This document shows positions 15,750 to 24,976 of a DNA stretch of 64,000 bases, piece after piece. The notes beneath the pieces were generated by a model, which was given only the letters and a program-made list of their open reading frames with translations, had not been told where the DNA came from and did no database searches. The DNA is from Paenibacillus macquariensis (lineage in GTDB: Bacteria; Bacillota; Bacilli; Paenibacillales; Paenibacillaceae). The translations under genes and the position numbers were made by a program. Where the stretch lies: assembly GCF_900156375.1 (NCBI RefSeq), contig NZ_FTNK01000006.1:1-64000 (forward strand). The letters are read 5' to 3'. Every line of letters starts with the position of its first letter. The first letter of the stretch is position 1.

Positions 15750-16361
15750 GTGGACAAACTAACAACAAGACAACGCATACTAATAGAAGCTGAAAAACAA
15801 TTTATTATGCTCGGGATTGCAAGTGTACAAATGACAGATATTGCAGCAGCTATTAATATCAATAGAAGAACTCTGTATCGTTATTTTCCCACGAAGGATG
15901 AATTAGCCTTTGAAATTGAGGTCATGGTAATGAAGCAACTTCAGGACTACCTCACATTGGATTTAGGGGACATGACAGGCAAAACCGGTTTTGAAAAAGT
16001 AACAGCGTATTTTTTTCAGGTTGATCTTGAAAACGTCAAAGAACAGATCAAGTTCACTGCCGAGTTCGACCGATATTTTCAGGGGAATTATCCTAATCCA
16101 GTGTTGGAGCAATCATTTATAGAAGCTTTAAATCCAAATCAGGACCAGCTATTTCTTTATATTCGCGATGGCGTGACAGATGGCTCCATTCGTAATGATA
16201 TGACGGTCGAAGAGTTATATCACTTTATTAGCCACAGTTTTATCTCCCTCTTCCAACGGCTAATTCTGAGAGAGAATCACTTGAAGTATGAATATTGCGA
16301 CAATATTGATTTTCACAAATCATTTCAGAAGATTATACTAACCGGAATACAGCGCACATAA
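15750..16361 (+). CDS. TetR/AcrR family transcriptional regulator
   Basis: 203 residues. The N-terminal DNA-binding domain is clear: helix-turn-helix in VQMTDIAAAININRRTLYRY (about residues 25-44) followed by FPTKDELAFEIE. The C-terminal ligand domain is unlike any I can name. The start is GTG at 15750, with GGGGG seven bases before. It is transcribed away from the glycosidase/GPH operon and towards the GH35-like gene, so it most likely controls one or both sugar operons, with a sugar or phosphosugar as effector. This is inferred from position. Confidence 0.85.
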   Translation: MDKLTTRQRILIEAEKQFIMLGIASVQMTDIAAAININRRTLYRYFPTKDELAFEIEVMVMKQLQDYLTLDLGDMTGKTGFEKVTAYFFQVDLENVKEQIKFTAEFDRYFQGNYPNPVLEQSFIEALNPNQDQLFLYIRDGVTDGSIRNDMTVEELYHFISHSFISLFQRLILRENHLKYEYCDNIDFHKSFQKIILTGIQRT

Positions 16362-16418
16362 AAGTCGGAGTTTATCAACTTCGATTTCATGTGCGCTGGC
16401 ATGGCTGTTATTCAATAG

Positions 16419-17999
16419 CTATGGAGTTAGAACGACTCTTACAACTCCGCAATACGGTGTCGCCCAGAAACTTCCGAACACGGCTTCATCCCCATTTCGA
16501 GTTCGCGTCGGTACAAATTCACCTGATTCGGTCAAATATCCTTCCTCTACAGTTAGATAGTCCACAGGGGTTGATACTAGCGACATTTTCATAGCATCCA
16601 ACCATCCAGGCCCTGACCCGGGAACCATAAAGAGATGGAAGTTGCCTGCCAAGTAAAATTCTTGTGGTCCGGCTTCAATAATAAGCCCGTGTCTAGGTCG
16701 TCCTGCAGTCAACTGAGGATTACGGGTATGTCTATGATCCTTGTGATCGGTCAATGGACCCATATCGATAAAAGGCACTGCTCCGATGTAGTCTTCGAAT
16801 TCAAAACTCTGATTCATTTGATAATCCTCTTCTACGACGGCATGAATTTTGCCTGTCCCTTGATACTTCTGAATCAACGGCAATAGACTCATTACACTAC
16901 GGAAGCTTTCGACGAATAATACGGCATCTTCCATCAGATTGCCTTCCCCATCTAGAACATTGTCTACGCCAAAACAGAAATAACCGATCGCGTCATAATC
17001 AGCCAACGCTCGAAGCATATTTCGCGCATTAAGCCCGTCCGTGCCGGATTCCGGAACAAATAAAGGATTGTCAGACCGACGATAGTCTTCGCATACAACT
17101 CTGTAGTCACTATAATTAACATTGTAAATATCCGGTGCGATCAGATCCAGATTAGGCGCTGTAAATTTCCAAATATCTAATGTGTTTCTAGTAGGTCCGC
17201 CAGCGGGATAGAAGCCCGGAATCGGCCAACCTGGAAACGAAATCCATGCATTAGTATACAATGGGATATTATATACTGTACGACCTACTCCAGCGATATG
17301 ATCAATATATTTGGCAATAGACCAAGCTGTGCAGAACTCGCCACCCGAGACGCCAAAGATGTCCTTCCAGCTCCCTTGTTCTTTGGAACCGTTCTTCTTC
17401 CAAGCGTCCCAGGCATGGCCCTTCCCTAGCCCCTTCACATGTTCGAGAAGCTGAGGAGCGACAGGCCCAATATATGCGGCTTCCGCCTCAGGTCCATAAT
17501 CTCTATCGCAGCCAAGAATACCCGGTTCATTCTCCACTTGCACCGCAACAATCGTCTGCGTATCACCATCTGCTTCTTTCAGATGCTTCATCAGTGCGCA
17601 GAACGCTCTCGTATCCGCCTGCAGCGATTCCTCACCAAAAGCTGAAAGGATATTCATAGGGGCGCCGTCACTGCGAAGCACTCTAGAAAATCGCTTCTTA
17701 TCTGTCTTTACCCAGCTCGGGCAATAACGCATCTCGCCATTTTTCCAAGTTGCAAACCACAATACGATAAGGTGCAAATCATTCTTTCGGCACTCTTCCA
17801 GAAGCATGTCAACCGAAGAAAAATCAAATTTCCCCTCCTGCGTCTCAACCTTATCCCAATAAACCGGGGCTTCCAGCGTATTGCCTCCTATTGCTTTGAT
17901 GCCCGCAATAGCAGATGTCAGTTCTTCCGCGTTATACGCGCTGGAGTTTTTTGATTGACCTCCCATTGGCATAAATGGTTTTCCCTTTACTTTAAACAT
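16419..17999 (-). CDS. GH35-like beta-galactosidase with DUF5597 domain
   Basis: A 526-residue cytoplasmic glycosidase. The (beta/alpha)8 barrel begins KGKPFMPMGGQSKNSSAY and carries the acid/base Glu158 in VQVENEPG and the probable nucleophile Glu317 in NPLFVPESGTDG. The C-terminal beta domain (about 380-526) matches the DUF5597 type that accompanies this clade. It should release galactose or a similar residue from small glycosides. It is downstream of the second GPH transporter (72-base gap) and is presumably expressed from that transporter's cre-bearing promoter. Confidence 0.85.
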   Translation of the reverse strand: MFKVKGKPFMPMGGQSKNSSAYNAEELTSAIAGIKAIGGNTLEAPVYWDKVETQEGKFDFSSVDMLLEECRKNDLHLIVLWFATWKNGEMRYCPSWVKTDKKRFSRVLRSDGAPMNILSAFGEESLQADTRAFCALMKHLKEADGDTQTIVAVQVENEPGILGCDRDYGPEAEAAYIGPVAPQLLEHVKGLGKGHAWDAWKKNGSKEQGSWKDIFGVSGGEFCTAWSIAKYIDHIAGVGRTVYNIPLYTNAWISFPGWPIPGFYPAGGPTRNTLDIWKFTAPNLDLIAPDIYNVNYSDYRVVCEDYRRSDNPLFVPESGTDGLNARNMLRALADYDAIGYFCFGVDNVLDGEGNLMEDAVLFVESFRSVMSLLPLIQKYQGTGKIHAVVEEDYQMNQSFEFEDYIGAVPFIDMGPLTDHKDHRHTRNPQLTAGRPRHGLIIEAGPQEFYLAGNFHLFMVPGSGPGWLDAMKMSLVSTPVDYLTVEEGYLTESGEFVPTRTRNGDEAVFGSFWATPYCGVVRVVLTP

Positions 18000-18071
18000 A
18001 TAAACATCTCCCGTTCTTCTATATATATTAGGGCGAATCCGAATTAAATTTATGTCGATAGCATCTTGAGC

Positions 18072-19439
18072 TTACAAATCACTTGTAGGATTAACTTTAG
18101 ATGTAATTTTCTTCTCGTTGTATTTAAGAAGTGCCAATAAGGAAAATAGGGCGACTACAGCTGCAATAATAACGGATATCCTGATCCCAGAATCATGATC
18201 CGTCGATTTCCCTATCGCCAATATGGTAGGCAGGATAATGACGGATAATGCGGTACCAAATTTCGTAAGAAACGAGCGTACGCCAAAGTATAACGCTTCC
18301 TTGTTTTCCCCACTTAAACTGGCGTCATATACGGCACAGTCTGCAACGATAGCATTCGGTAATATGCCTGATATAGCCGCAGGAACCGCAGAGAGAACAA
18401 CAATGGGAAACAGTTGTAGAAAACCGCTAAATGGAAGTTTCCCCATAAACGATATATAAATGAAAGAAATAATAAGAAACAGAAACGAAACAATCATCAA
18501 TTTCTTCTTGCCATACTTTTTACTAAGTCTGTTGACCAGCGGATAGAGCACGAAAGAAAGTACGCCGACGGCAGCCACAATTATTCCGACATGATTTTCC
18601 TTCTGCCTCGCGAGTACCGTAATGTAGTAGACGAGGGAAGATTGGAAGAACCCATTCGTAAACCAATAACCTAACTCGCTTATTAAGAAATATCGGAAAT
18701 CCCGATTTTTAAAAACAGCCTTAACCGACGTTTTGATATCCAAACTTGTCGCATTGGTCGAACCGTATTTCGTCTCATCAATCGTATATGCGGGTATGAG
18801 CATGAGGATGAACGCAATCATTGCAAGCGCTCCGAACGTCCACTGAATCGAGGCTGTTTTTGAAATTCCAAAGACCGTCATGACTGTCTCCCAGATACTT
18901 GGCGCAAAGGTCGCGAGTATAAGTCCTAGAAACCAGGTTACCGAAATGTATGTCGACAAATCTATGCGCTCTTCTGTGGTTCGGCCCAATTCTCCAAGGA
19001 GCGCGGTATACGGTATCACATAACAAGTAAACGCCACAAAGTAGAGGGGCAGGATGATGAAAAGCCATAAAGAATTGATCGTATGAACTTCGTTTTGAAA
19101 AGGTACGATAAATATGCATACAAGTAAAAGTGCGCAAGGCAGTGCACTTCGTCTCATAAACGGCGTCCTTCTTCCAAGGCGATGCCTGCTTCTATCACTT
19201 AAATTTGCAATCCATAGGTCAGTCACTGCATTGATTAACGTAGCTAACCCCATAATGATGCCAATAATCGTAACACCCATAAAGACACTGCCTTGCGGAA
19301 TCGCCACTTGAATATCGGATCCTTCAGGCGGTAAATAAAAATAGATGAGCCATGTACCGATGATTCCAGCCAGAATCGACCAACCTAACTGCCCAAGCGA
19401 GTATAAAATCTTTATCTTCCTTGGTAATTTTTCCATCAT
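18072..19439 (-). CDS. GPH family sugar:cation symporter (MFS), second of two
   Basis: 455 residues, about 12 membrane helices. Family markers: NAVTDLWIANLSDRSRHRLG (the loop 2-3 motif) and ADCAVYDASLSGENKEALYF late in the protein. It is expected to bring in the glycoside cut by the GH35-like enzyme encoded next. AAAGGAGGTGA precedes the ATG-ATG start. It has a well-formed promoter with overlapping cre and a palindromic operator upstream, so it should be subject to catabolite repression and substrate-specific control. Confidence 0.9.
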   Translation of the reverse strand: MMEKLPRKIKILYSLGQLGWSILAGIIGTWLIYFYLPPEGSDIQVAIPQGSVFMGVTIIGIIMGLATLINAVTDLWIANLSDRSRHRLGRRTPFMRRSALPCALLLVCIFIVPFQNEVHTINSLWLFIILPLYFVAFTCYVIPYTALLGELGRTTEERIDLSTYISVTWFLGLILATFAPSIWETVMTVFGISKTASIQWTFGALAMIAFILMLIPAYTIDETKYGSTNATSLDIKTSVKAVFKNRDFRYFLISELGYWFTNGFFQSSLVYYITVLARQKENHVGIIVAAVGVLSFVLYPLVNRLSKKYGKKKLMIVSFLFLIISFIYISFMGKLPFSGFLQLFPIVVLSAVPAAISGILPNAIVADCAVYDASLSGENKEALYFGVRSFLTKFGTALSVIILPTILAIGKSTDHDSGIRISVIIAAVVALFSLLALLKYNEKKITSKVNPTSDL

Positions 19440-19472
19440 TCACCTCCTTTGTCTTATTGCCGCCAACACTAC

Positions 19473-19486
19473 GCCACACGTGTGGC
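19473..19486. promoter_or_regulatory. Palindromic operator GCCACACGTGTGGC
   Basis: A perfect 14-bp palindrome lying just downstream of the -10 box of the GPH promoter, the classic position for a repressor site. The protein that binds it is not known; the TetR at 15750 is a candidate, although no second copy was found before tetR. Confidence 0.55.
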
Positions 19487-19494
19487 ATACCTGC

Positions 19495-19523
19495 ATTATA
19501 AAGCGCTTTCAAGTATGCGTCAA
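19495..19523 (-). promoter_or_regulatory. Sigma-A promoter with embedded cre site
   Basis: On the minus strand TTGACG (19518-19523), a 17-base spacer and TATAAT (19495-19500) form a near-consensus promoter. The spacer and the start of the -10 box contain TTGAAAGCGCTTTAT, a close match to the CcpA cre consensus. CcpA binding here would block polymerase. Confidence 0.8.
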
Positions 19524-19692
19524 GATCATTTCCACTCCTTCTGGAAATATATTTCATATCCTATCCTTAATATTCGTTGAACTAAACCACGGGTGAATGA
19601 AATAACGGATGTTGCCATCACACTTTCCATGCTGGAGAAGGTAAAGGGGGATTAACGACCTCTATCTACCTTACTCAGTATCTGAATAAGCA
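19524..19692. other. Upstream region of the GPH operon
   Basis: Gene-free DNA between the promoter and the terminators at 19693. Together with the leader the gap from 19440 to 19790 is about 350 bases. No ORF with coding character. Confidence 0.4.
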
Positions 19693-19734
19693 ATAGAGAA
19701 ACCCAACGTTTTAAAAAAACGTGGGTTTCTCTAT
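19693..19734. terminator. Strong hairpin terminator
   Basis: ATAGAGAAACCCAACGTTTT pairs with its complement across an A-rich loop, ending in GGGTTTCTCTAT. Long, near-perfect stem. It separates the flavoprotein gene from the GPH operon. Confidence 0.65.
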
Positions 19735-19742
19735 AATCTGAA

Positions 19743-19764
19743 AGGCTGTCCACATGGACAGCCT
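19743..19764 (-). terminator. Terminator after the flavoprotein gene
   Basis: AGGCTGTCCA-CA-TGGACAGCCT, a perfect 10-bp stem, 27 bases past the stop codon at 19791, followed on the minus strand by TTT. Confidence 0.65.
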
Positions 19765-19790
19765 CTCTTGTAATTCTTAATATTCATCTA

Positions 19791-21461
19791 TCATTTCTTC
19801 GCCTGATCAGCCAAATATGTTGCTGCAACATAACCGAATGTCATAGAAGGACCGATTGTTGCGCCTGGACCTGGATACGTTTCACCCATCATGGAAGAGG
19901 AGCAATTACCTGTAGCGAAGAGGCCTTCAATATAACTACCATCTTCTTTCACAACACGAGCATACTCGTCTGTCAGAAGTCCGCCCTTCGTACCAATATC
20001 CCCTGGCACAACCTGGAGTGCATAGTACGGACCTTCATCCATAGTAAGCAGGTTAGGATTCTTAAGGGTTGGGTCTCCATAGTAACGATCATACGCACTG
20101 TCGCCTCGATGAAAGTCTTCGTCAACACCATTCTTCGCGAAGCGGTTGAAGCGTTCGATTGTTGCGGTCAATTTGTCCGCTGGCACACCAATCTGCTTCG
20201 CAAGCTCAGCAGGCGTATGCGCTTTCTTCACGAATCCGCTCTCCAGCCACTTTTGATGAAAAGGCTGTTTAGGGAACAAGGTCATGAAGATATAACGCTG
20301 CTTCGCTACTTCATTTACGATTATCCAGCAAGTAGAAGACCTCGCTTCTGGCTTATCCTTTGCATACATCGTATCTACGAATTGATGGTATGGTACGGCT
20401 TCATTCACAAAGCGTTCTCCGACTTGATTAATGCAAATCATGTTTGGAATACCACGGTCTGCTACCAAGAAGTAAGGAGTACCATCTGGCATGATTACAG
20501 TTGGCGCACCCCACACACGATCCATCAGATCAAGCTTCGCCCCTAAGCGCAAAGACACATCAATGATGTCCCCTGTTTGATCAGGAGCAGAAGAAGTCCA
20601 CTCTACTTTCGTTGGACTAGGCAGATACTTCTCGCGCATTTCCTGACTACAAGAGAAACCTCCTGAAGCTAGAATAACACCATATTTCGCTTCGATCTGA
20701 ATGCGCTTTCCATTCTTCTCGGCAATAATGCCTATTACACGGTTGCCCTCGGTTACATAGTCAACAAATGCCGTGGATAACCATAATTCACCATTCGTTT
20801 CCAAATGAGCAGCACGCAGACGAGCAATTAGCGCGACGCCAAGAGAGGAGTAATTTGCGCCTGTTAATCGACTCTTGATAAGACGCATACCTAGCTTAAC
20901 GGCTGTGCGCTTACCAATCCATGTACGGGTAATCATATTCACCTTATGGAACTCGTAAGAGTTAATAACGAGACCTTTCGTAGGCAGCACATTTCTACGC
21001 ATGTTCTCAAGATCCTTGCCAAGCTTCCTCAAGTCGAATATAGGGCATTCGATTGAACGACCACGTGGTAAGCCGCCTTTTCTTTCTGGATAATAGTCCG
21101 AGTAGCCAGGAACATATTGAAATAGAACTTGGCTCGTATTGTCTCTCATGAAATTTATCATTTCTGTTCCGCGTTTGATATACGCAACTTTACGAGCATC
21201 TGATACACGATTACCTACCGTTGAATCCAAATAGTCTTTGGACTTCTCATAGCTGTCATCAAGTCCTGCTTCCTTTAGAACTGGGTTGTTAGGTATCCAT
21301 ACTCCACCGCCAGAGAGTGCACTAGATCCGCCATACTTACTAGACTTCTCAATTATGAGTGACTTCAAGCCCTTCTTCTCTGCTGTTATTGCCGCTGCAA
21401 AGCCGCCAGAACCTGATCCTACAACAATGACATCATAGCTTGCATCCCACTTGTGATCCAT
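19791..21461 (-). CDS. FAD-dependent oxidoreductase (3-ketosteroid 1-dehydrogenase / fumarate reductase flavoprotein type)
   Basis: 556 residues. The FAD-binding GSGSGGFAAAITAEKKG (residues 16-32) and KYGGSSALSGGGVWIPNN match the KstD/flavocytochrome c group. GVILASGGFS and the C-terminal GNCSSSMMGETYPGPGATIG are the other FAD contacts. Family members dehydrogenate ketosteroids or reduce fumarate-like C=C bonds. Paenibacillus-like bacteria are not known steroid degraders, so the real substrate is likely another enone. It is a lone gene with its own terminator; no regulator is apparent. Confidence 0.8.
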   Translation of the reverse strand: MDHKWDASYDVIVVGSGSGGFAAAITAEKKGLKSLIIEKSSKYGGSSALSGGGVWIPNNPVLKEAGLDDSYEKSKDYLDSTVGNRVSDARKVAYIKRGTEMINFMRDNTSQVLFQYVPGYSDYYPERKGGLPRGRSIECPIFDLRKLGKDLENMRRNVLPTKGLVINSYEFHKVNMITRTWIGKRTAVKLGMRLIKSRLTGANYSSLGVALIARLRAAHLETNGELWLSTAFVDYVTEGNRVIGIIAEKNGKRIQIEAKYGVILASGGFSCSQEMREKYLPSPTKVEWTSSAPDQTGDIIDVSLRLGAKLDLMDRVWGAPTVIMPDGTPYFLVADRGIPNMICINQVGERFVNEAVPYHQFVDTMYAKDKPEARSSTCWIIVNEVAKQRYIFMTLFPKQPFHQKWLESGFVKKAHTPAELAKQIGVPADKLTATIERFNRFAKNGVDEDFHRGDSAYDRYYGDPTLKNPNLLTMDEGPYYALQVVPGDIGTKGGLLTDEYARVVKEDGSYIEGLFATGNCSSSMMGETYPGPGATIGPSMTFGYVAATYLADQAKK

Positions 21462-21645
21462 GAAATTATCCCCCCCCTAATTGTTATAGAAGCAAAAAGC
21501 TGTTTACCATTGCAGTTACTATTCGGCAGGTTTGCCATTATCGCGATAATATTTATTTTTGATAATCGTATCATATGCTTTATTCTCTGAAATATCACTA
21601 GATTCCACTTATTTCTGTCCCAATTCTAAAGGATAACTCTACCGA

Positions 21646-21693
21646 CAATTTCACCCTACTTATGGTACGGTTCACCGTAACGTCTATAGAACG
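21646..21693. repeat. Second dispersed repeat family, copy 2
   Basis: CCCTACTTATGGTACGGT, then TCACCGTAACGTCTATAGA. It contains the palindromic GGTACGGT-tc-ACCGTAAC and is closest to the copy at 26059. Confidence 0.65.
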
Positions 21694-21699
21694 AAATTA

Positions 21700-21723
21700 A
21701 AAGGCACCCACATGGGTGCCTTT
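21700..21723. terminator. Hairpin terminator
   Basis: AAAGGCACCCA-CA-TGGGTGCCTTT followed by CTTTT on the plus strand; a perfect 11-bp stem. No plus-strand gene ends here, so it may belong to a lost gene or serve the MFS fragment on the minus strand. Confidence 0.55.
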
Positions 21724-21815
21724 CTTTTGGACAAAAGTTCAACGAGGAGAATCATGATTATTCAAAACCACGACTTACTCAACCCCAGGTTCGCTCCTTA
21801 TTCACAGCTTAGCTA

Positions 21816-22073
21816 CTAACTCAATGAAGATACTGTATTGCGAGTCTTCGTTACTGAATAAACGGCAGAAATAAGTGCTAGAACAACCATAATACCAGCC
21901 ACCCAAGTATTGGTCGTAACAGGGTATCGGTCAATAAGGAAACCACCTAATCCAGAACCCAAAGCTACCCCAAGATGTAAGAATGACGTGTTTAAACCTA
22001 ATTGAATGTCCGCGGAATCTGGAGCAGACTTGGCAAGTACTTTAAGGCGAAAAATATTACTTGTATTCGGCAA
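21816..22073 (-). pseudogene. C-terminal remnant of an MFS transporter
   Basis: 85 codons covering only the last two or three membrane helices of a drug/arabinose-efflux type MFS protein (LGLNTSFLHLGVALGSGLGG, then a helix IMVVLALISAVYSV). The roughly 300 preceding residues are absent: the upstream DNA switches abruptly to the end of the aminopeptidase gene seven bases away. This looks like a deletion or insertion junction. Confidence 0.75.
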
Positions 22074-22080
22074 TACCTAT

Positions 22081-23856
22081 TTATATTTCCCTAGTTTCTT
22101 CCCTTAGCCATCCGCTCTCTTCTTCATTTAAATAAGGAGCTAGCTTCGTATATACCTCTTGATGATAATTGTTTAACCATTGCTTTTCACTCTCTGTTAA
22201 CATATCTTTATTGATACCGGCTAGATCAATTGGGCAATACGTAATTGTTTCAAAATTCATAAATTGACCAAACTCTGTTTTCTCGTCTTCATCTACTATC
22301 AGCATATTTTCAATTCTAATTCCATATTTACCTTCCAGGTATATTCCCGGTTCATTCGTAATAATCATGCCTTTTTCTAATGTAACATGATTATTATTCC
22401 TTATGCTTTGTGGTCCTTCATGAACATTCAAGAAAAAACCTACCCCATGTCCTGTCCCGCATTTATAGTCCAAACCATACTGCCAAATGGGTTGTCTTGC
22501 TAATACATCTAAATGAGAGCCTGTTGCTCCGTGTAAATATTTTACTGAGCTTAATGCAATAAATCCTTTTAACACCAAAGTATAATCTCTTTTTTGTTCA
22601 TCGGTAAGTTTCCCCAAAACAATCGTTCTTGTAATATCTGTTGTTCCATCATAATACTGTCCGCCTGAATCAATTAAAAAAAGACCTTCATTCTTAAGAG
22701 TATATTGCGTTTCTTTATTAGCTTTATAATGCATCATCGCAGCATGTTCTTTATAACCTGCTATCGTATCAAAGCTAGTTCCAACATATCCTTCCTGCGC
22801 CCTTCTGAAATCTTCTAATCTTTCTTCTGCAGCAATCTCTGTAATTTCTTCTTTGTCTACAACGGTTTTTAGCCATTTTATAAATTTCACCATGGCTATA
22901 CCATCTTTTATTTCACACCATTTTACATTTTTTATCTCAACTTCATTTTTAATAGCTTTTAAATGAGTTGTGATGTCAGGAATTTCAATTTTCTTTGTAT
23001 TACTGTTAATGGCATTATATAATCTGCTATTTGTTTTATTCGCATCTAAAATAATGGTATCTCCGCTTGTAAGATTTCCTAAGAATGTTTGTATTTCATG
23101 ATTCGCTTTTAACTCGATTCCTTCAGCCTCCAGTTCTAATTTAACCAAAGGGGAAACCTTGCAAGAATCAATAAATAAATAACATTTATGTTCTGCTACG
23201 ATTACATTAGCTATTACAACTGGATTGTTAGGCACATCAGCCCCTCTTATATTCAAAAGCCATGCAATGTCATCAAGGGAAGTTAAAATATAATAATTTG
23301 CTCCTATATTTTTCATTTCTTTTCTTACTTCATTTAATTTTTCTAATCGTGATTTGCCTGCATATTTTACGTCATGAGTAAAAATTGGTCCTTTAGGAAT
23401 CTCCGGTCTATCTTCCCACAGATCACCAATTAAATCTTGATTCATTTTTAATACGATTCTCTTTGCTTTTAGATCTTTTTCCATCTTTTTAACCATATTA
23501 ATTGAAAAAACATTTCCATCAAAGCCCACAATGCTTCCTTCATTAAGAACATCTGCTAGCCATTCTGAATAAAATGGTACCCCTGGATCCACCATTCTAA
23601 ATAATCTGATTCCTGAGCCCTCAAGCTGCTTTTCTGCTTGAATATAGTATCTACCATCTGTCCATAACCCAGCATCCTCTAATGTAATAACTGCAGTACC
23701 TGCAGACCCTGTAAATCCTGATATCCATTGTCTACATTTCCAATGTTCTGCTACATATTCACTCTGATGTGCATCAAAACTGGGAATTATATAAGCATCC
23801 ATTTGATTTTCTTTCATTAGCTGTCTTAACTTTTCGACCCTATCCCTGATATTCAT
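22081..23856 (-). CDS. Aminopeptidase P family protein (Xaa-Pro aminopeptidase)
   Basis: An M24B metallopeptidase of about 591 residues that removes an N-terminal residue preceding proline. It has two creatinase-like N-terminal domains and a C-terminal pita-bread domain. The metal ligands are visible: Asp pair in FLIDSGGQYYDGTTDITR, His in GTGHGVGFFLNVHEGP, Glu in ITNEPGIYLEG and Glu in NFETITYCP. ATG at 23856 has GGAGG nine bases before it; a longer frame from 23907 lacks this. It overlaps the end of eutH by 17 bases, so they form an operon. The DNA is markedly AT-rich compared with the glycosidase genes. Confidence 0.9.
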   Translation of the reverse strand: MNIRDRVEKLRQLMKENQMDAYIIPSFDAHQSEYVAEHWKCRQWISGFTGSAGTAVITLEDAGLWTDGRYYIQAEKQLEGSGIRLFRMVDPGVPFYSEWLADVLNEGSIVGFDGNVFSINMVKKMEKDLKAKRIVLKMNQDLIGDLWEDRPEIPKGPIFTHDVKYAGKSRLEKLNEVRKEMKNIGANYYILTSLDDIAWLLNIRGADVPNNPVVIANVIVAEHKCYLFIDSCKVSPLVKLELEAEGIELKANHEIQTFLGNLTSGDTIILDANKTNSRLYNAINSNTKKIEIPDITTHLKAIKNEVEIKNVKWCEIKDGIAMVKFIKWLKTVVDKEEITEIAAEERLEDFRRAQEGYVGTSFDTIAGYKEHAAMMHYKANKETQYTLKNEGLFLIDSGGQYYDGTTDITRTIVLGKLTDEQKRDYTLVLKGFIALSSVKYLHGATGSHLDVLARQPIWQYGLDYKCGTGHGVGFFLNVHEGPQSIRNNNHVTLEKGMIITNEPGIYLEGKYGIRIENMLIVDEDEKTEFGQFMNFETITYCPIDLAGINKDMLTESEKQWLNNYHQEVYTKLAPYLNEEESGWLREETREI

Positions 23857-24961
23857 TACTAATACCTCCATTTTCCTTAAGACTAAATTCTTTAATCTCA
23901 CGATCATATAGCCATGCAGCTAGTAATATACTAATTATTCCGGCTGTAAGCTTTGATATGATAAACGCTCCTAACATTTCTGGGGCTACTCCTGACACAA
24001 ATCCAAATTGACCTCCAAATACAAATGCTCCACTTACTCCAAAGGCAGTACATACCACTTTTCCTTTGGGATTCATTTCCTTAAATGTTCCAAATACCAA
24101 CAGATTACTAGCCAAACTTCCTAGAATACCTGCTACTGACACTGAATTAATTCCAAATTTCTCCCCTATTTCTTTAAAACTATTTTTAAAAATTCGATTG
24201 ATAAATGCTAGCATAGGGTATGCTCCACCTAAAACAAATGCGATCTTGGCTACTACTACAGTAGATTCAGATAGTGGTGCTAATCCTGAGACAATCCTTT
24301 CACCAAATATCACATCTATACCTTGTAAAAGTAATCCGACAGTACTCAAACTCATTATAAGCTTTCCAAATACATTAAAAACTTTTATAAAAACATGAGG
24401 AGCTTTTAATAATCCTGCTCCTAAAATAATGGCAAAAACAAATATAGGAACCAGATTCCATACTAATATATTGATATTTATTTTTTGCCATAAGCCTGCT
24501 GCAAGACATCCTATTGGTATAGAAATAATTCCAACCAACACGCCCTTAGAAAAATATTTTTCATCCTCTTTAGAAAGCATCCCTAACGCGACAGGTATTG
24601 AAAAACTAATTGTGGCTCCTAATGTAGATGCGATGATAATTCCTGAGAATGCCCCCATTTCCTCTGTCAATGCTAGCTCATTAGCCATTTGATAGCCCCC
24701 CATATCTACAGCTAATAATGCTGCAGGAACGATAGAAGGATCTAGATGAAAAACTCTAAAGATTGGAATAATCTCAGCGGATAAAAAATTTGTAAATATA
24801 GGGGCTAAAGAAAGTATTCCTATCATGCCAAGCCCTAAAGCTCCCATGGTCTTTATTCCTTCCTCAAATTTCCCACCCAGTTTCAAATGATTTCCGGTAA
24901 TATAATCAATAGCTCCAATTACAAAAAAAGAACCGATTAGATATAATACAAATTTATCCAT
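23840..24961 (-). CDS. eutH: EutH-type ethanolamine permease
   Basis: A 373-residue, roughly 10-11-helix membrane protein closely matching EutH: LGLGMIGILSLAPIF, AALLAVDMGGYQMANELA, GAFSGIIIASTLGATISFSI and GGQFGFVSGVAPEM. EutH lets ethanolamine enter the cell at low concentration or low pH. No ethanolamine ammonia-lyase or microcompartment gene is near. Instead it lies between an XRE-cupin regulator and a proline aminopeptidase, in AT-rich DNA. It may import ethanolamine as a nitrogen source, or a related amino compound released by the peptidase. Confidence 0.85.
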   Translation of the reverse strand: MDKFVLYLIGSFFVIGAIDYITGNHLKLGGKFEEGIKTMGALGLGMIGILSLAPIFTNFLSAEIIPIFRVFHLDPSIVPAALLAVDMGGYQMANELALTEEMGAFSGIIIASTLGATISFSIPVALGMLSKEDEKYFSKGVLVGIISIPIGCLAAGLWQKININILVWNLVPIFVFAIILGAGLLKAPHVFIKVFNVFGKLIMSLSTVGLLLQGIDVIFGERIVSGLAPLSESTVVVAKIAFVLGGAYPMLAFINRIFKNSFKEIGEKFGINSVSVAGILGSLASNLLVFGTFKEMNPKGKVVCTAFGVSGAFVFGGQFGFVSGVAPEMLGAFIISKLTAGIISILLAAWLYDREIKEFSLKENGGISNEYQG

Positions 24962-24976
24962 TGTTATGATCCTTTA

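Larger units (their letters stand above)
21462..21815. other. Intergenic stretch without a gene
   Basis: It holds the flavoprotein leader, a copy of the second repeat family at 21646-21693 and a hairpin at 21700-21723. Confidence 0.5.

Noticed and set aside
19791..21461. Steroid degradation locus
   Set aside because: The flavoprotein resembles KstD but no other steroid catabolic gene is nearby, and the family has many other substrates.
23840..24961. A full ethanolamine utilisation operon
   Set aside because: Only the EutH permease is present; no ammonia-lyase, shell proteins or EutVW-type regulators are nearby.
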